In this document: piece by piece, positions 51,861 to 62,306 of the stretch | Layout of the letters: each line of letters opens with the position of its first letter | How positions within the stretch are numbered: the first letter of the stretch is position 1 | Assembly: GCA_033558025.1 (NCBI GenBank) | Contig: JAUCEF010000004.1 | Coordinates: 1,054,001 to 1,118,000, forward strand | DNA length: 64,000 bases | Direction: 5' to 3' | From: Phytophthora sp. 'mugwort' | Lineage: Eukaryota > Oomycota > Peronosporomycetes > Peronosporales > Peronosporaceae | Notes under the pieces: generated by a model | The model's database searches: none | Seen by the model: only the letters and a program-made list of their open reading frames with translations | What the model was told of the DNA's origin: nothing | Position numbers and translations under genes: made by a program

Positions 51861-52779
51861 TATGCTATATTATACGTGTAGGGCATTTGACTAAGCCCTT
51901 CGCCACATAAAACTTGAAAAGTCATACTGGTATGGTCAATACTACCTTGCGGCGGCACTATTGTAATATTACTGTAGAAGATCGAGCTAAGAGCCTACCT
52001 AGGTGCATTTAATTCCAAGAAATGTGCAAACAGACTATATCACCATTTTTTTTGCATCCTAGCCCGCGGTCTGCTGCGACAGCGAACCATGGAAAAGATA
52101 GTGCAATGCACTTTCAACCTTCGGCCACGCCTTCGTGCACTTCGCTAAAAAGGTCGGTCTTGACTTTTTTTTTCTTTGCAAGTGAAGCTTTAGTGGTCGG
52201 TGCCGGTTGGCTATGCTCCCTGATCCATAACCATCGTGCTCTGTATAGAGTACTTCCGCAAAAGTGATACTATCCACGGCTCGGAGGTGATATCATCCTG
52301 TGAGCAACCGGAATAGATCAACGACGATTATGTTTTGGGCACATTTTAGAGGACAGCTCTTGGGTACATCCTTATGGTAAAATACGGAAATATAGGTAAA
52401 ATACGGTCAGGTAACTGGATCTTTTCCCAGTTTAGTTGGAGGCCTACTACAGTACAACCAAACAAACTGATACGACCTCCTCGGAAAATAACGCCGTTTT
52501 GAAAAAAATTGTGCATAGCCCCGCCTCGTTAAATACCGAATATTAGTACTACAAGGGATTCCCTCTTAGTGTTGAGTTGAGCCGAAATGACAATGTAGTG
52601 AGGCAAATGCGGAGTCTAGAACTCTTCCCGTGCGTCTTTCACTAAGGTAATACAGAAAGACATCGAGATCTAATACAGCGCCAACAAAGTATCCTGGCCG
52701 CCGGAAAGTGCAGGCTGCGTGAGAACAGCACGAGAGTTCAAGTATACTTGAACGTCATACACCAGAGTGATTGGCAGTG
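51861..52779. other. Non-coding interval with small foldback
   Basis: About 920 bp, AT-rich. The word GGTAAAATACGG occurs twice at about 52376-52406. A small inverted repeat (CAGTTT-AGTTGG against CCAAACAAACTG) lies at 52428-52469. No coding region is supported. Confidence 0.4.
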
Positions 52780-53530
52780 TTACTGCCTGCGATTCATGAT
52801 CTGCCCCATCATTGCCTGTAGCGTCAGGGAGGTTTTATTGAACGTATCCGCCATGGTGTCCTCAAGGCCAGCTCCACCTCCTTGATGAAGCATTAGTGGT
52901 CCTGGGCGTGTTTGCGACTGCAGCGACGGAACGCTTGCAAAAAATCCCAGATTGATGTATTTGAAGTCTGGGCTTTGGGTGGGTTGATTTATTGAATACA
53001 CGGTCCAGCCATCGCAATATCTGGCCGCGATCACCTTGCCATCAGTCTTAATAACTTGGGGCTTCGCATTGTCTTGTTGCAATCAGATCAGTGTATGCTT
53101 ATGGTCTTGGGACCACTTCGCCTTGATAGCAGGGACTCACGTCGTTTACAAGCACGGCGCGGTAGATCCACGCGTCAAAGAGACAGGTCGAATCTCTTCG
53201 ATACCTGCAGGTCGGTTGCGACTCCGACGCTGTGTCACATACGTCTCGATCACCGGCCAAATGCCAACTTTTCCATCCCAATATCCACGGGGCGCGCGAC
53301 AGACAGAGGATCATGACCTTCTTACTGTGGTGTTTGCTCTGCACAAACTGAACGGGCGGTTTTTCAGCCGGCACTTCGTCCTTGCCTGTCAGTTCGTACA
53401 CGCTCTTGCCCACCTTCTTGACGTAAACCCATTTTTTTCGTCTAGATGTATGACGTCATACATCGGGTCGAAATAATGACTGCCATCTACGGCACGCTGC
53501 ACGCGGTCCACGCAATACTATGAGTTATAA
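52780..53530 (-). mobile_element. Degenerate Tc1/mariner transposase
   Basis: The minus strand read from 53530 gives, across frameshifts, HYFDPMYDVIHLDEK, GKSVYELTGKDEVPAEKPPV, QSKHHSKKVMILC, ending with a long open part: MQQDNAKPQVIKTDGKVIAA, NQPTQSPDFKYINLGFF and TLQAMMGQIM. The QQDNAKP motif with the second catalytic Asp, followed by N-Q-P-x-x-S-P-D, is the mariner DDE/D core. Several frame breaks make it inactive. Confidence 0.8.
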
Positions 53531-53627
53531 GCCTAATTATTTATAAATAAATTTTGTTTTAACCGGCAATTTATTAGAACCCGTTTTTAAAACTTTTTTG
53601 CATTTTCTGACTCTTTATTAAACGCAG

Positions 53628-54038
53628 TGACCCTGCTTGCATAGCTCTAGACTCCAAGAAGTAAAGCTTGATAGACAGGGAGAGACTTGTGCTTGAGATG
53701 TGAAAAGGCAAGGGACATTGCTTTGTTAGTGGCGTTGTGTTAGAACACTGAGGGAAACACTACCTCTCTTGACCCTAACAGTTACTGCAGGCTACAAGTA
53801 GCTTCCAGTAGCAGGGCCACGACTGTGAGCTTCAGGGCGACCTCGTGTCCCCAATCTCACTGGTCTCCAGTATCCCCATGACTGTGACCTTCATTCACAA
53901 CCTTTACTCTTTCTCGTATTTGCGCTTCATTAGCTACACCGATGTGACCTTCTCGTTCAACCGTTGCTACCTCGCCGCTCTCGGCAGCCCGCCCACACAC
54001 CAGGTTGATCACGGCCAAATTATAGAGTCTCAATGACA
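53628..54038 (-). repeat. 3' LTR of the Copia element
   Basis: 411 bp. On the plus strand it starts TGACCCTGCTTGC and ends CTCAATGACA. It shares long blocks with 60473-60886, including ACTCCAAGAAG, TTGCTTTGTTAGTGG, CCAGTATCCCCATGACTGTG and GACCTTCTCGTTCAAC. TG...CA ends are present. Confidence 0.82.
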
Positions 54039-54154
54039 GAACCTCGTACTCCCACTTCACTTCGTGTCGTAGCACTTCAATGCATCATGGAATATGAACT
54101 CTTTCCACAGCATCATGCTGGTCACCGTTGTCTTGTTATGACACATTCTTCATG

Positions 54155-54520
54155 TCAGCACCCGTGCCCGACGTTATCTTGCTTCTCCAGTGACCCGTTC
54201 AGCTTCAGCACGAAGCCAGTCCCTACCTTGCTGGTTTTCGGGCAGCGTGCGTGATCGGCATCAGCGTACGCCTCCAGCTTAAAGGGTGCCTCCTGGGCCC
54301 AATACACTGGTCCAAGATGTTTGGTCGTCAACGCATAGCGCACGACACGTTGTGTCGCAAGGTAATTCTCACGCGTATACGCGTTAGCATAGCGACCAAG
54401 CGTTTGAACAGCCTTCAAACAGCGTTTGCCAAATCTGGGCATGCGTACGCAACAAAGTATTGCAATGATTCCACTATTTCCCGATAGTGTAACTTCGGGT
54501 CATTGATCTTCGCCATGTTC
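54155..54520 (-). pseudogene. Copia RNase H fragment
   Basis: The minus frame reads VVRYALTTKHLGPVYW, then LEAYADADHARCPKTSKVG and TGFVLKLNGSL. The YADAD-x-A motif carries the first catalytic Asp of the Copia RNase H. The C-terminal part is missing or altered before the 3' LTR. Confidence 0.75.
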
Positions 54521-54639
54521 TTTTCGATTAGTACATCCGGGTCGTGGTTCATCTACGGTGCTGGTGCAGGACGGGTCTCCACGAGATCGAAACGGTTCGC
54601 CATACGGCTCGATATAAGCTGTCTGCACCAATGTTACCA

Positions 54640-55445
54640 TCAAACCAGGCTCATATGATATATTTCCAGGTCTAGCAGATGTTTCACACGACCAAGATCT
54701 CTAACCTCGAACTTCGCTGCAAGATTTTCTATTACAATATTGCAGTCGTGGCGATTCGCAGCGATGACAATGTCATTAACGTAGATCGTCAAGAAGACTA
54801 CGCCCTTTACGCTTACTCTCCAAAAGAAGCCGACATCAAAAGTGCACTGCGTGTACCTCAGCTCGATCAAAAACTGCTTGAGTGTGTCACTCCGGATTTT
54901 AGAGGTCTGCTTGAGCCCGTACAACCCTTTGCGAAGCAAACAAACACGGCCAGTTCCATTGTCATATTCCTCTGGTTGTTCCATGTATATCGTCACTCCC
55001 GTCAGTACTCCGTTCAAGAAGGCTGTCACGAAGTCAATGTGTAGTAGATCTAAAGTAAAACAGTATTGTCAGGTTCGTCACTAACCTCACGGACTCGATC
55101 GACACGACAGATGAATAGGTCGTCAAGTAATTAATCCCAAATTTCTGCATGAAACCCTTGATTGCCAGCCTAGCCTTCAGTCGATCCACCAATCCTTTCT
55201 CATTCCTTTTGACCGTCAATACTCACAATGACTTCAGCATGTTGATGGGGTTGCCTTTCGACAGCTGCGCCATCGGTACAAGTCTCCAAGTCTCGTTCTT
55301 CATCGGCGACTCGTACTCTTTATCCATGGCCTTCTTCAAATCCGCAGCTTGCGGTGAAACCATTGCTTCTCGCACACTCGTCGGGTTCAATATCTCAAAG
55401 ACCACGCCGATAAGCATGCATTGCATCAGCGCTGCAGCCACATAA
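54640..55445 (-). pseudogene. Copia reverse transcriptase, broken
   Basis: Blocks in order: AMDKEYESPMKNETWRLVPM, then RLKARLAIKGFMQKFGINYL, TAFLNGVLTGVTIYMEQPEE, CLLRKGLYGLKQTSKI and FLTIYVNDIVIAANR, where YVND replaces the YVDD active site. Frame changes separate the first two blocks from the rest. Confidence 0.8.
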
Positions 55446-55766
55446 AATGTTGCGTGCTGTATCGCGGGTTCGCCCGAGGATGCCGTGTTGAACGTCTCGT
55501 TGGAGCAGGTGTCGCTCGAAATTGCAGTCTAGCTGCTTGGTGTTGGCGTAGTCTCTGGAGAGGCTGTCGTTGCCGTATTCGCCGTGCCAGCGTGTTGCTC
55601 ATCATCGGAGGCATCTTCTTCAGCACCTCCAGCACCTTGCGCAGCACTAGATCTCCCACCATTTCCAGCAACTCCAACATCTGGTCCCCCACTAAGATCA
55701 GCTTCGTCTATTTCCACGTCATCTTCTTCATCGGAGTACTCGCTGCCACTGTCACTAGCGTCCGCG

Positions 55767-56830
55767 TCACCGCCTGAGTTGCTTCAAGTTCAGGCGCAGT
55801 GCGCTTCTCCTCCAAGTCTCTTCCTTCAATCGCAGTGTCGCGGGGCAGCGGCACGTAAAGGACTTTACTTCCTTCGGCAATTCAACGCTCTTGCGAGAGT
55901 ATCGCTTGTCAAAAAACTCGTGCACGTAGTCAGTGTCTACCGCCATATTCTCCTGAGGCTTAACGTTTCGACTCACCACCATGTTGCCTGTGGCAAGGTC
56001 CAGCATTCGATACCCTTTAGTGTAGAGCGAGAATCTAAGCATCAAGACAGGACGCGAGCGATGCTCCAGTTTTTTGTGGCGTTTCGCAGCAGGTACAAAG
56101 CAGTAGCCTACACAGCCACAAACAAATAGCGTCTTCACGTCCGGCTTCTTGCCCTCGTACATCTCGTACGGAGTCTTGTCTTTCAATGCATTGACCGCGC
56201 TTATGTTGTCCACAGCTACCACATACAGTAGGACTACACCCCACAGACAGTCCACTTGTGATATGTATCGTTTTCACCTTTGCTACCAACTTGCCATTCA
56301 TCTTCTCGACGAGACAGTTTTCCTCAGGTGGTATGAGTTTGTTGCACCAACTCATCCAACCCGGACTCGTAGGGCTCCAGTAAAGCATCGTTGATGAATT
56401 CTCCACCTCCACTTGAGAACTTTCGCACTGGCTCCTCCACCATCTGGATCACCTCCATCACGTGAGTGCGGATTGGTTCTTATGTTGAACAGTAAGGCCT
56501 TTGGAAAGCGCGAGGCTTTTTGTCATGGATCAGCTGGAAATATCTGTTGCCTCCCGGCGTGGGCGGCTTCATAGATCAAACATCAGACATTCGTCTGGCT
56601 CCGACATCCTGCATCCGTTTCCTTGCTGACGCTTGTACGCCATGCACTTTTGCTTGGCTAAAGGACAGGCATGACAATATATCGGCTTGTTGAAGTCACT
56701 TGCCGTAACCAAGTATAGCCCTTCCACCACGTTCAGTTCCAGCATCTTCTTCAGCGCGGCCCGTTCAGGTGAGAAAACCGCATGTGCCACCATAGGATCT
56801 CCCCCGCCTTTGTTATAGGCATCATCATGC
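55767..56830 (-). pseudogene. Copia integrase region, broken
   Basis: The GAG-pre-integrase part (56830-56569) has LYLVTASDFNKPIYCHACPL and AKQKCMAYKRQQG, containing the C-x-x-C of the zinc site. The integrase core is badly shifted; recognisable parts are ENCLVEKMNGKLVAK, NALKDKTPYEMYEGKKPDVK and GYRMLDLATGNMVVSRNV. The order fits Copia (integrase before RT). Confidence 0.78.
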
Positions 56831-56998
56831 ATAGCCGCGCTTCAATTGCATCCAGCGTTTGAGCCGCGAGCCAGAAAATGAGCTCCAGGACGCACCAGAA
56901 CCAAACAGACATCATCCTGTTCAGTTCACTAGTATATGAAGGCTGCCATCCAGCTTTCTCCATCTTGTAGTGGCACAAAATATTTGTGGTCCACTTTG

Positions 56999-58140
56999 CT
57001 ACAAATCGATCCTGCTCGAGCTCAACCACTCGTTGGGGTTGTTTTCGTCCTTGGCGCGAATCACTAACTTCCCAAGGGGTTTCCCCGTACTGATCCTGCC
57101 TTCCCAGTCTGGGACATAAGTGTTATCCGAACCGAGCGACTTGAACGCATGCTTGTTGTTGCACACATGGGCTGCAGCTCCGGAGTCCAGTATCCATGGT
57201 CTAAACGGCATCGCCACTACCGCCGTGTTTGCGGGACAATTGGTCTCCTTCACCATTCCAATGTGCTCCACGGTCATGTACCTCACGTACCAACTTCATT
57301 GCACCGCCATTTCTCACAGTATTCGCCTTAGCAGTCTCTCCCGCATTCTTCCTCTGTTGTGCCAGGTAGGCGAAGCATTCGTGGCGAAGATGACCTTTCT
57401 TCTTGCAAAACCAGCACCTTTTGTTGCTAAATTTTCCCCTCTTCTTGCCCCCACCAGGCTGGCCATCATTTCATCGCTTCCATTTTTGACCCGACTTCTG
57501 TTGCTTCGAAGGTTGCTGCTGAGCCGGCATCACCTTCGTTGCACTTGCAGCAACAGATGTATCACTGTCTTCTTCATGCATCTTGTCGATCCCCGCTTAT
57601 CCTTTCAGTGTGTTCACGACTACTTCCAAGGCAACTGGTTGACCATTTGATTGCGACTGGTTGAAGATTCTCACCACGTTTCGCTGATCCTCCTAGACGC
57701 CTGTAGAAATATCTTCACCATCTCATTGTCGGAAATCACTTCGTTCATGTTCTTAACTGGCGCCAGATGCCCTCTACATCATCCAACCACTTCTCCATGT
57801 CTCCTCCAACAGGAAATGTGCGCGTGTGCAACTTTCGCCGTACACGAATCACGTTCGGGTAATCCCCCTTTGGCTTCTCCATTTCAAAGGCCTGCCGCAT
57901 GTCGTACCCCCGTTCATACTTGCAAACCTTTCGTGAGTCTTTCTACCAGAGACCTCGCATTAGTACATCACGCACGAACGTGTTCTTCTCCTCATAGATC
58001 TGATGTCGACTCGCATCACCAGGAGCTGTTCGAATTTGATCGGTGATAATACCCCAGCAATATCGTCGCGTCAGAAAGAGTGCAGTTGTGCCTTGTATGG
58101 GTCAAATCCTCCATCTTCTGTGAACCGCGTTTATTCGTCC
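56999..58140 (-). pseudogene. Copia gag (3' part), zinc knuckle and protease
   Basis: The zinc knuckle CWFCKKKGHLRHEC lies near 57360-57420 and is followed by the protease WILDSGAAAHVCNNKHAF (aspartic D-S-G) near 57190-57220. Upstream gag text (GDMEKWLDDVEGIWRQLRT) is frameshifted. Gag is interrupted at 58141-58148 by the hAT insertion. Confidence 0.78.
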
Positions 58141-58148
58141 CGCGCAGC
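58141..58148. repeat. Left 8-bp target-site duplication of the hAT element
   Basis: CGCGCAGC, identical to 60190-60197. An 8-bp duplication is the expected length for hAT insertions. Confidence 0.9.
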
Positions 58149-60189
58149 CAGGGCTCGGACATAACCATAAACTAATGTACGGGCCTGCAACATAAGAAAA
58201 TAGTTGCCTGGCATACGGAATAATAATAAAGTATGCGGCAATATGTAATGTATTGCACTTACAGTTCGTGCACCAACCTTTCTGAGCTGTCTTCGACGTC
58301 AGCAATGCTAATGTTCATGAGAAAGAGAGAATCCCAGTACTTGCGCTTGACGCGTAAGAAAACCAACATCTCAAGGTTGAGCGGGAGCAGTGACGGTCGT
58401 TGAGTGTCATGATAAACTTGCACTGCGAGAGCAATCTATCGCAGTGGTTACTCGTGGGTGGGATCACACTCAGGATAGGGTTGTAGCACGGTGTAGACGG
58501 CTCGCTGATATTCGCTGAGCGCAAAAGCGCTGTCGCAAAGTCTTCGTTGTTCTTGCGAGCGCGCGTTCGCAGCCGGGTGACTGGCGCTTCGTGGGTAGCG
58601 CGGTCTCGTCGTCCATGTAGAACGGCACCAGCTACTCCAGTGTTAGCTCTGCTTCGCGATTCAACTCGACCTAAGAAAAACAAAAGCGCAACATAAGGCT
58701 GTTAAAAGAACTTCAGGGCAACATAGTAAGCAACATAACCCACCTCCACCACAGCTCGCTCGAATGCTGGAGAATGCACGATGCGTGCGTCGGCATGCAG
58801 GTACTTCGGCATAATAGGAAACATTTTCACAATCTTATCCAAAAGTATGCGCACAGAACCCATCGTGAGCGTGGTTTCCTGCAGCTTCTTGCAAACACTG
58901 TTGAAAATGTTCGGGTTCTCCACCAGAGCGACGATTCGACGGTGGACTGCCGGCTTGGGAACCAGGTCAAGACGCCATCGACGCGCTTGATGGCGCCGCG
59001 AATATGCACGTAATGCTCCAGCATCATGCTCCACTGTGCCACATTCGCACACAACGGCGTGAGGCTCGTGTGGCAGCGGTGCTCGGCGCGGTTCTTCATG
59101 GTCCGCAAAGCCGTCATGAGGGCGCTAACTGCCTCGACAAGTTCCTCGCGCTCGCACAGGTAATTCTTGGCGGTCAGGTTGAAGCGGGTGACGCGCATCC
59201 CACCAACGGCACCCCGAGCAATGTGGGTTTGTCTGGTTAGTCGCGCAATTGTCACCGACGAGAAACATTGGCCAAACATAGCTAGAATCCTCCGGATATA
59301 AGCATAGCAGGACTCAGCGGTCATGTCCTCCTCGTCAAGTGGAGCCAGTGCCAAAAGTAAGTACCCCACCTGCCCCTCGCGCCAGAACACGGCGTACAGA
59401 GACACATAGTGGTCTGAAAAGCACGACCAGTCGTCGAACATGATTCCAAAATGAGGTGGGATCACGGCAGAAAGCTCCCGTAGGACAGCTTCGGTCGTCG
59501 TAGCGATGTACTTCTTTAGCGTCTTGGAGGGTATGGGTTTCAGACGCGACATAGAGCGGGTCATCGAGTGGTCCACCTCAGAAAGTGGCATGTTGCGATC
59601 AATGACCCACTCCATCCAGGCTGTAGATGTTAGCCATCTTGGCGATCACGAAGCCGAACGAGTGCATATTGCCGGTCGTAGCGCTGGCACGCGCGATGTA
59701 GTCGACCTTGTACTCAGCGTGCTTGTCGAGGAGGTGGCTTACGTGGTTGCCGTAGCCACTGGAGGGCAGCTGCCGTCGTACCGTGCCGCAGTACTTGTAC
59801 TGGAATCAGTGATTCGGGAGGGCTGCGAAGAGGACACGGCAGGTGTCGGCGTTCTTGGCCATGGCGAAGAGAATAGGAGCGGAGTGGAGGAGGTAGAAGT
59901 CCAAATGCGGAATGAAGTGTCTTAAGATCTAGCCCTTGCGTTGCAGGCAGGGATATGTTGACAGACCTGCAGACATCACTGGATGGCAAGAGCCCAAATG
60001 GAGATAGTTGAGCACAGTATTACATACAAAAAAATAAGTCGTTGGCGTTTTTCGTCAAAATGAGGACTTGACTTGAATAAACTAAATTTCACAAAGTAGT
60101 ATTAATATCCAGTGCTAGCGACGAGCAATAATATTAAATGAAGTAGAAAATAACTATGCTTTTTATTCTAGTATATTTTTCAGGCACTG
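58149..60189 (-). mobile_element. hAT transposon (2041 bp) inserted in Copia gag
   Basis: Ends are CAGGGCTCGGACATAACC (58149 inward) and, on the other strand, CAGTGCCTGAAAAATATAC (60189 inward): imperfect hAT-type terminal repeats. The 8-bp target CGCGCAGC is present on both sides, at 58141-58148 and 60190-60197. Inside, a minus-strand hAT transposase runs from about 59862 to 58290. Confidence 0.88.
58290..59862 (-). pseudogene. hAT transposase, decayed
   Basis: It starts MAKNADTCRVLFAALPNH (ATG complementary to 59860-59862). A BED-like finger segment follows (FQYKYCGTVRRQL, then GNHVSHLLDKH). The long open block 59615-58990 includes IMFDDWSCFSDHYVSLYAVF and RFNLTAKNYLCEREELVEAV. LVPKPAVHRRIVALVENPN and RIVHSPAFERAVVEV come next, then the C-terminal dimerisation part (PPTSNHCDRLLSQCKFIMT, KRKYWDSLF). 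Several stops and frame changes show loss of function. Confidence 0.85.
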
Positions 60190-60197
60190 CGCGCAGC
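60190..60197. repeat. Right 8-bp target-site duplication of the hAT element
   Basis: CGCGCAGC, identical to 58141-58148. Confidence 0.9.
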
Positions 60198-60472
60198 ATC
60201 TTATGAGCTGCTGCATCCTGCTGGTCGCCGTAGTCACTTGCTCATTCGCAATTTGCTGTCCGCCACCGGCTTGCATGTAACTCCCCCCGAATTGTCACCG
60301 GAATTACCTCCGCCAGGTATTCCATCGCTATTCCCTCCTGCTGGGTCTCAGTAGTCATATCCACCCAACTCTTCAGCAAGCAAGTTTCATCTTCACGCGT
60401 TTCCTTTCGACGGTGAAGCTTAGCGATGTTTTGGGCTCAGAACCTATGAGTTCGAATTTTTAGTAAATGCAC

Positions 60473-60886
60473 TGACCCTGCTTGCGTAGCCCTTGACTCC
60501 AAGAAGCGAAGCTTGGTAGACAGGGAAAAGTACTTGCTTGAGATGTGACAAGGCAAGTGAAGGTATTTCATTGCTTTGTTAGTGGTGTCGTGTTAGTCTT
60601 GAGGGGAACACTCCCAGTGAAAACCTCTATTGGCCCTAACAGTCACTACAGGCTATTGCAAGTAGAAGGGATACTACCTTGTGCTTCAGGGCGACGTCAT
60701 GTCCCCAATCTCTTTGGTCTCCAGTATCCCCATGACTGTGGCCCATTCACAACATTCACTCCTTATTTGAACTTCAAACTAACTACACCGAACTGACCTT
60801 CTCGTTCAACTGTTGCTACTTCATCGCTCTCGGCAGCCCGCTCGCACACCTGATCGATCACGGTCGAATTCCAAAGCCTCAATGCA
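60473..60886 (-). repeat. 5' LTR of the Copia element
   Basis: 414 bp, TGACCCTGCTTGC to CCTCAATGCA on the plus strand, co-linear with 53628-54038 but with many differences, so the insertion is not recent. Confidence 0.82.
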
Positions 60887-62306
60887 ATCCTTCATGCGCT
60901 CCATCTTATGGGTTGCGGACAGTAGGGTGCGGGTTCGCCTCAGAGCTCGTCACAAGTAGCCCTCCTTAGTGAGCTGATTGATCAGGCAGTCGGCCGTGCT
61001 CGTGCCAGCTGCAGCCTTCGTTTGGTCTCGCGCTCGGCGGCAGAGACATGAGGCACGCGCTCACACAGCGCTGCGCGATCAACTTTCTTCCGTCCACGGC
61101 AGGTCGATTCGTCCTTCACGGCTGCTGCAACGCAGGTACTCATCGAGCGAGTTCCTTTTATTCCAGATGCCAAACACGACCTTCGAACCAAGACCAGACT
61201 TGCGTGCTATCGCTACGATATCACCGTGGGGGGGGGCTAACCCCCGTGCTCTCATAGCGCTTGGGCAAGACCGTCGTTTATCTACTTCGTCATGAGTGGA
61301 AGAGCACTTGGGAAATGATGGAATCTCTGCATTGCGTGCTTGATCTTTGGCTGAAGATATGGGCGGAAATTTAAATGGATTGCATCGGTATCTGTTCTGA
61401 AGGGGTATACGTTATCTTTGGACACAGGTTCAACTTCATAACGGCGTTATACCGGGAATACCCGAAGAATGAGGGGGTGGACAGCCTCAACGGATTAATT
61501 CCACGGTACTGCGGGTGTGAACGTAACCTCAGTCAACATTCATACCACATTCAGAATATGTTGCAGCAACAAATTTGCAGCTGCAAACGTACTGGCACCC
61601 GTGCAGACTGCCGAACTGGGATCAAGAGCGTCTTCTACGCTGCCTACCATTGTCTCCTGCCTTCAAAACTAGTATGTTAAAGCTATTGCAACCAAATCCA
61701 GATCCCACGAAATGGCGTATAGACATTGGAAACGATGGCTACTGGCGGCCTCGCTAACAGCACGGTTGTCGGCCCTGTTTCAACAAGTTTACTCTTTTGT
61801 TCACTGACCCACCTCTACGGCATCAGCCAACGTCCAAGTCTTCAGACTGTGTGGGTGATTCACCCGTTAAATGCGTGCAATAAGTTGTTGATATTCCCGG
61901 AAGTGGGTCCTGCAACGTTAAACAAACCTAACCTCAATATACTAACGTTGCAATAAAGAAGATAACGTTGCGTCATAAAAAATGGCGCATAATTTACCCA
62001 AGGTACAAATCCTTCAGTATTATACCTCTTTCACTTCAAGAAAAAAATCATTCTGTTAAAGCCCCCATTTTCGTGAAACTTCGTATTTAAACGAAATGTT
62101 TCTGTAGTGCAAGAAGGGGGAGGAGTTTCAGCCTTCCGTTTTGAAAGAACGCAACGTGGCTGCGCGCGACGCCATACCGCCATGACGCCAGTGACTGCGC
62201 TCTGTCTACGATACGATGATGCGTATATCACTTACGCTGTGGATGCTCTCGTACAGGACGGAAACTACGCAGCCGCGTCTCAAAGACAGCCCCAGCCTAC
62301 CGCGAA
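60887..62306. other. Non-coding or decayed interval
   Basis: 1.4 kb. Open frames on both strands (plus 60978-61295, 61375-61680; minus 60982-61191) carry no recognised motif. The minus frame near 61080-61190 contains IWNKRNSLDEYLRCSS, which could be a remnant of some mobile gene. A run of seven G at about 61231. Confidence 0.35.

Larger units (their letters stand above)
53628..60886 (-). mobile_element. Ty1/Copia LTR retrotransposon with nested hAT element
   Basis: A minus-strand element bounded by two related sequences of about 410 bp: 53628-54038 (3' LTR) and 60473-60886 (5' LTR). Internal order, right to left: gag start (MTTETQQEG, ATG complementary to 60356-60358), an hAT insertion (58149-60189), the rest of gag with a zinc knuckle, protease, integrase, RT and RNase H. 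A purine-rich tract (AAGTGGGAG) lies directly before the 3' LTR. Many frameshifts and stops show it is dead. No flanking 5-bp target duplication was found. Confidence 0.88.
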
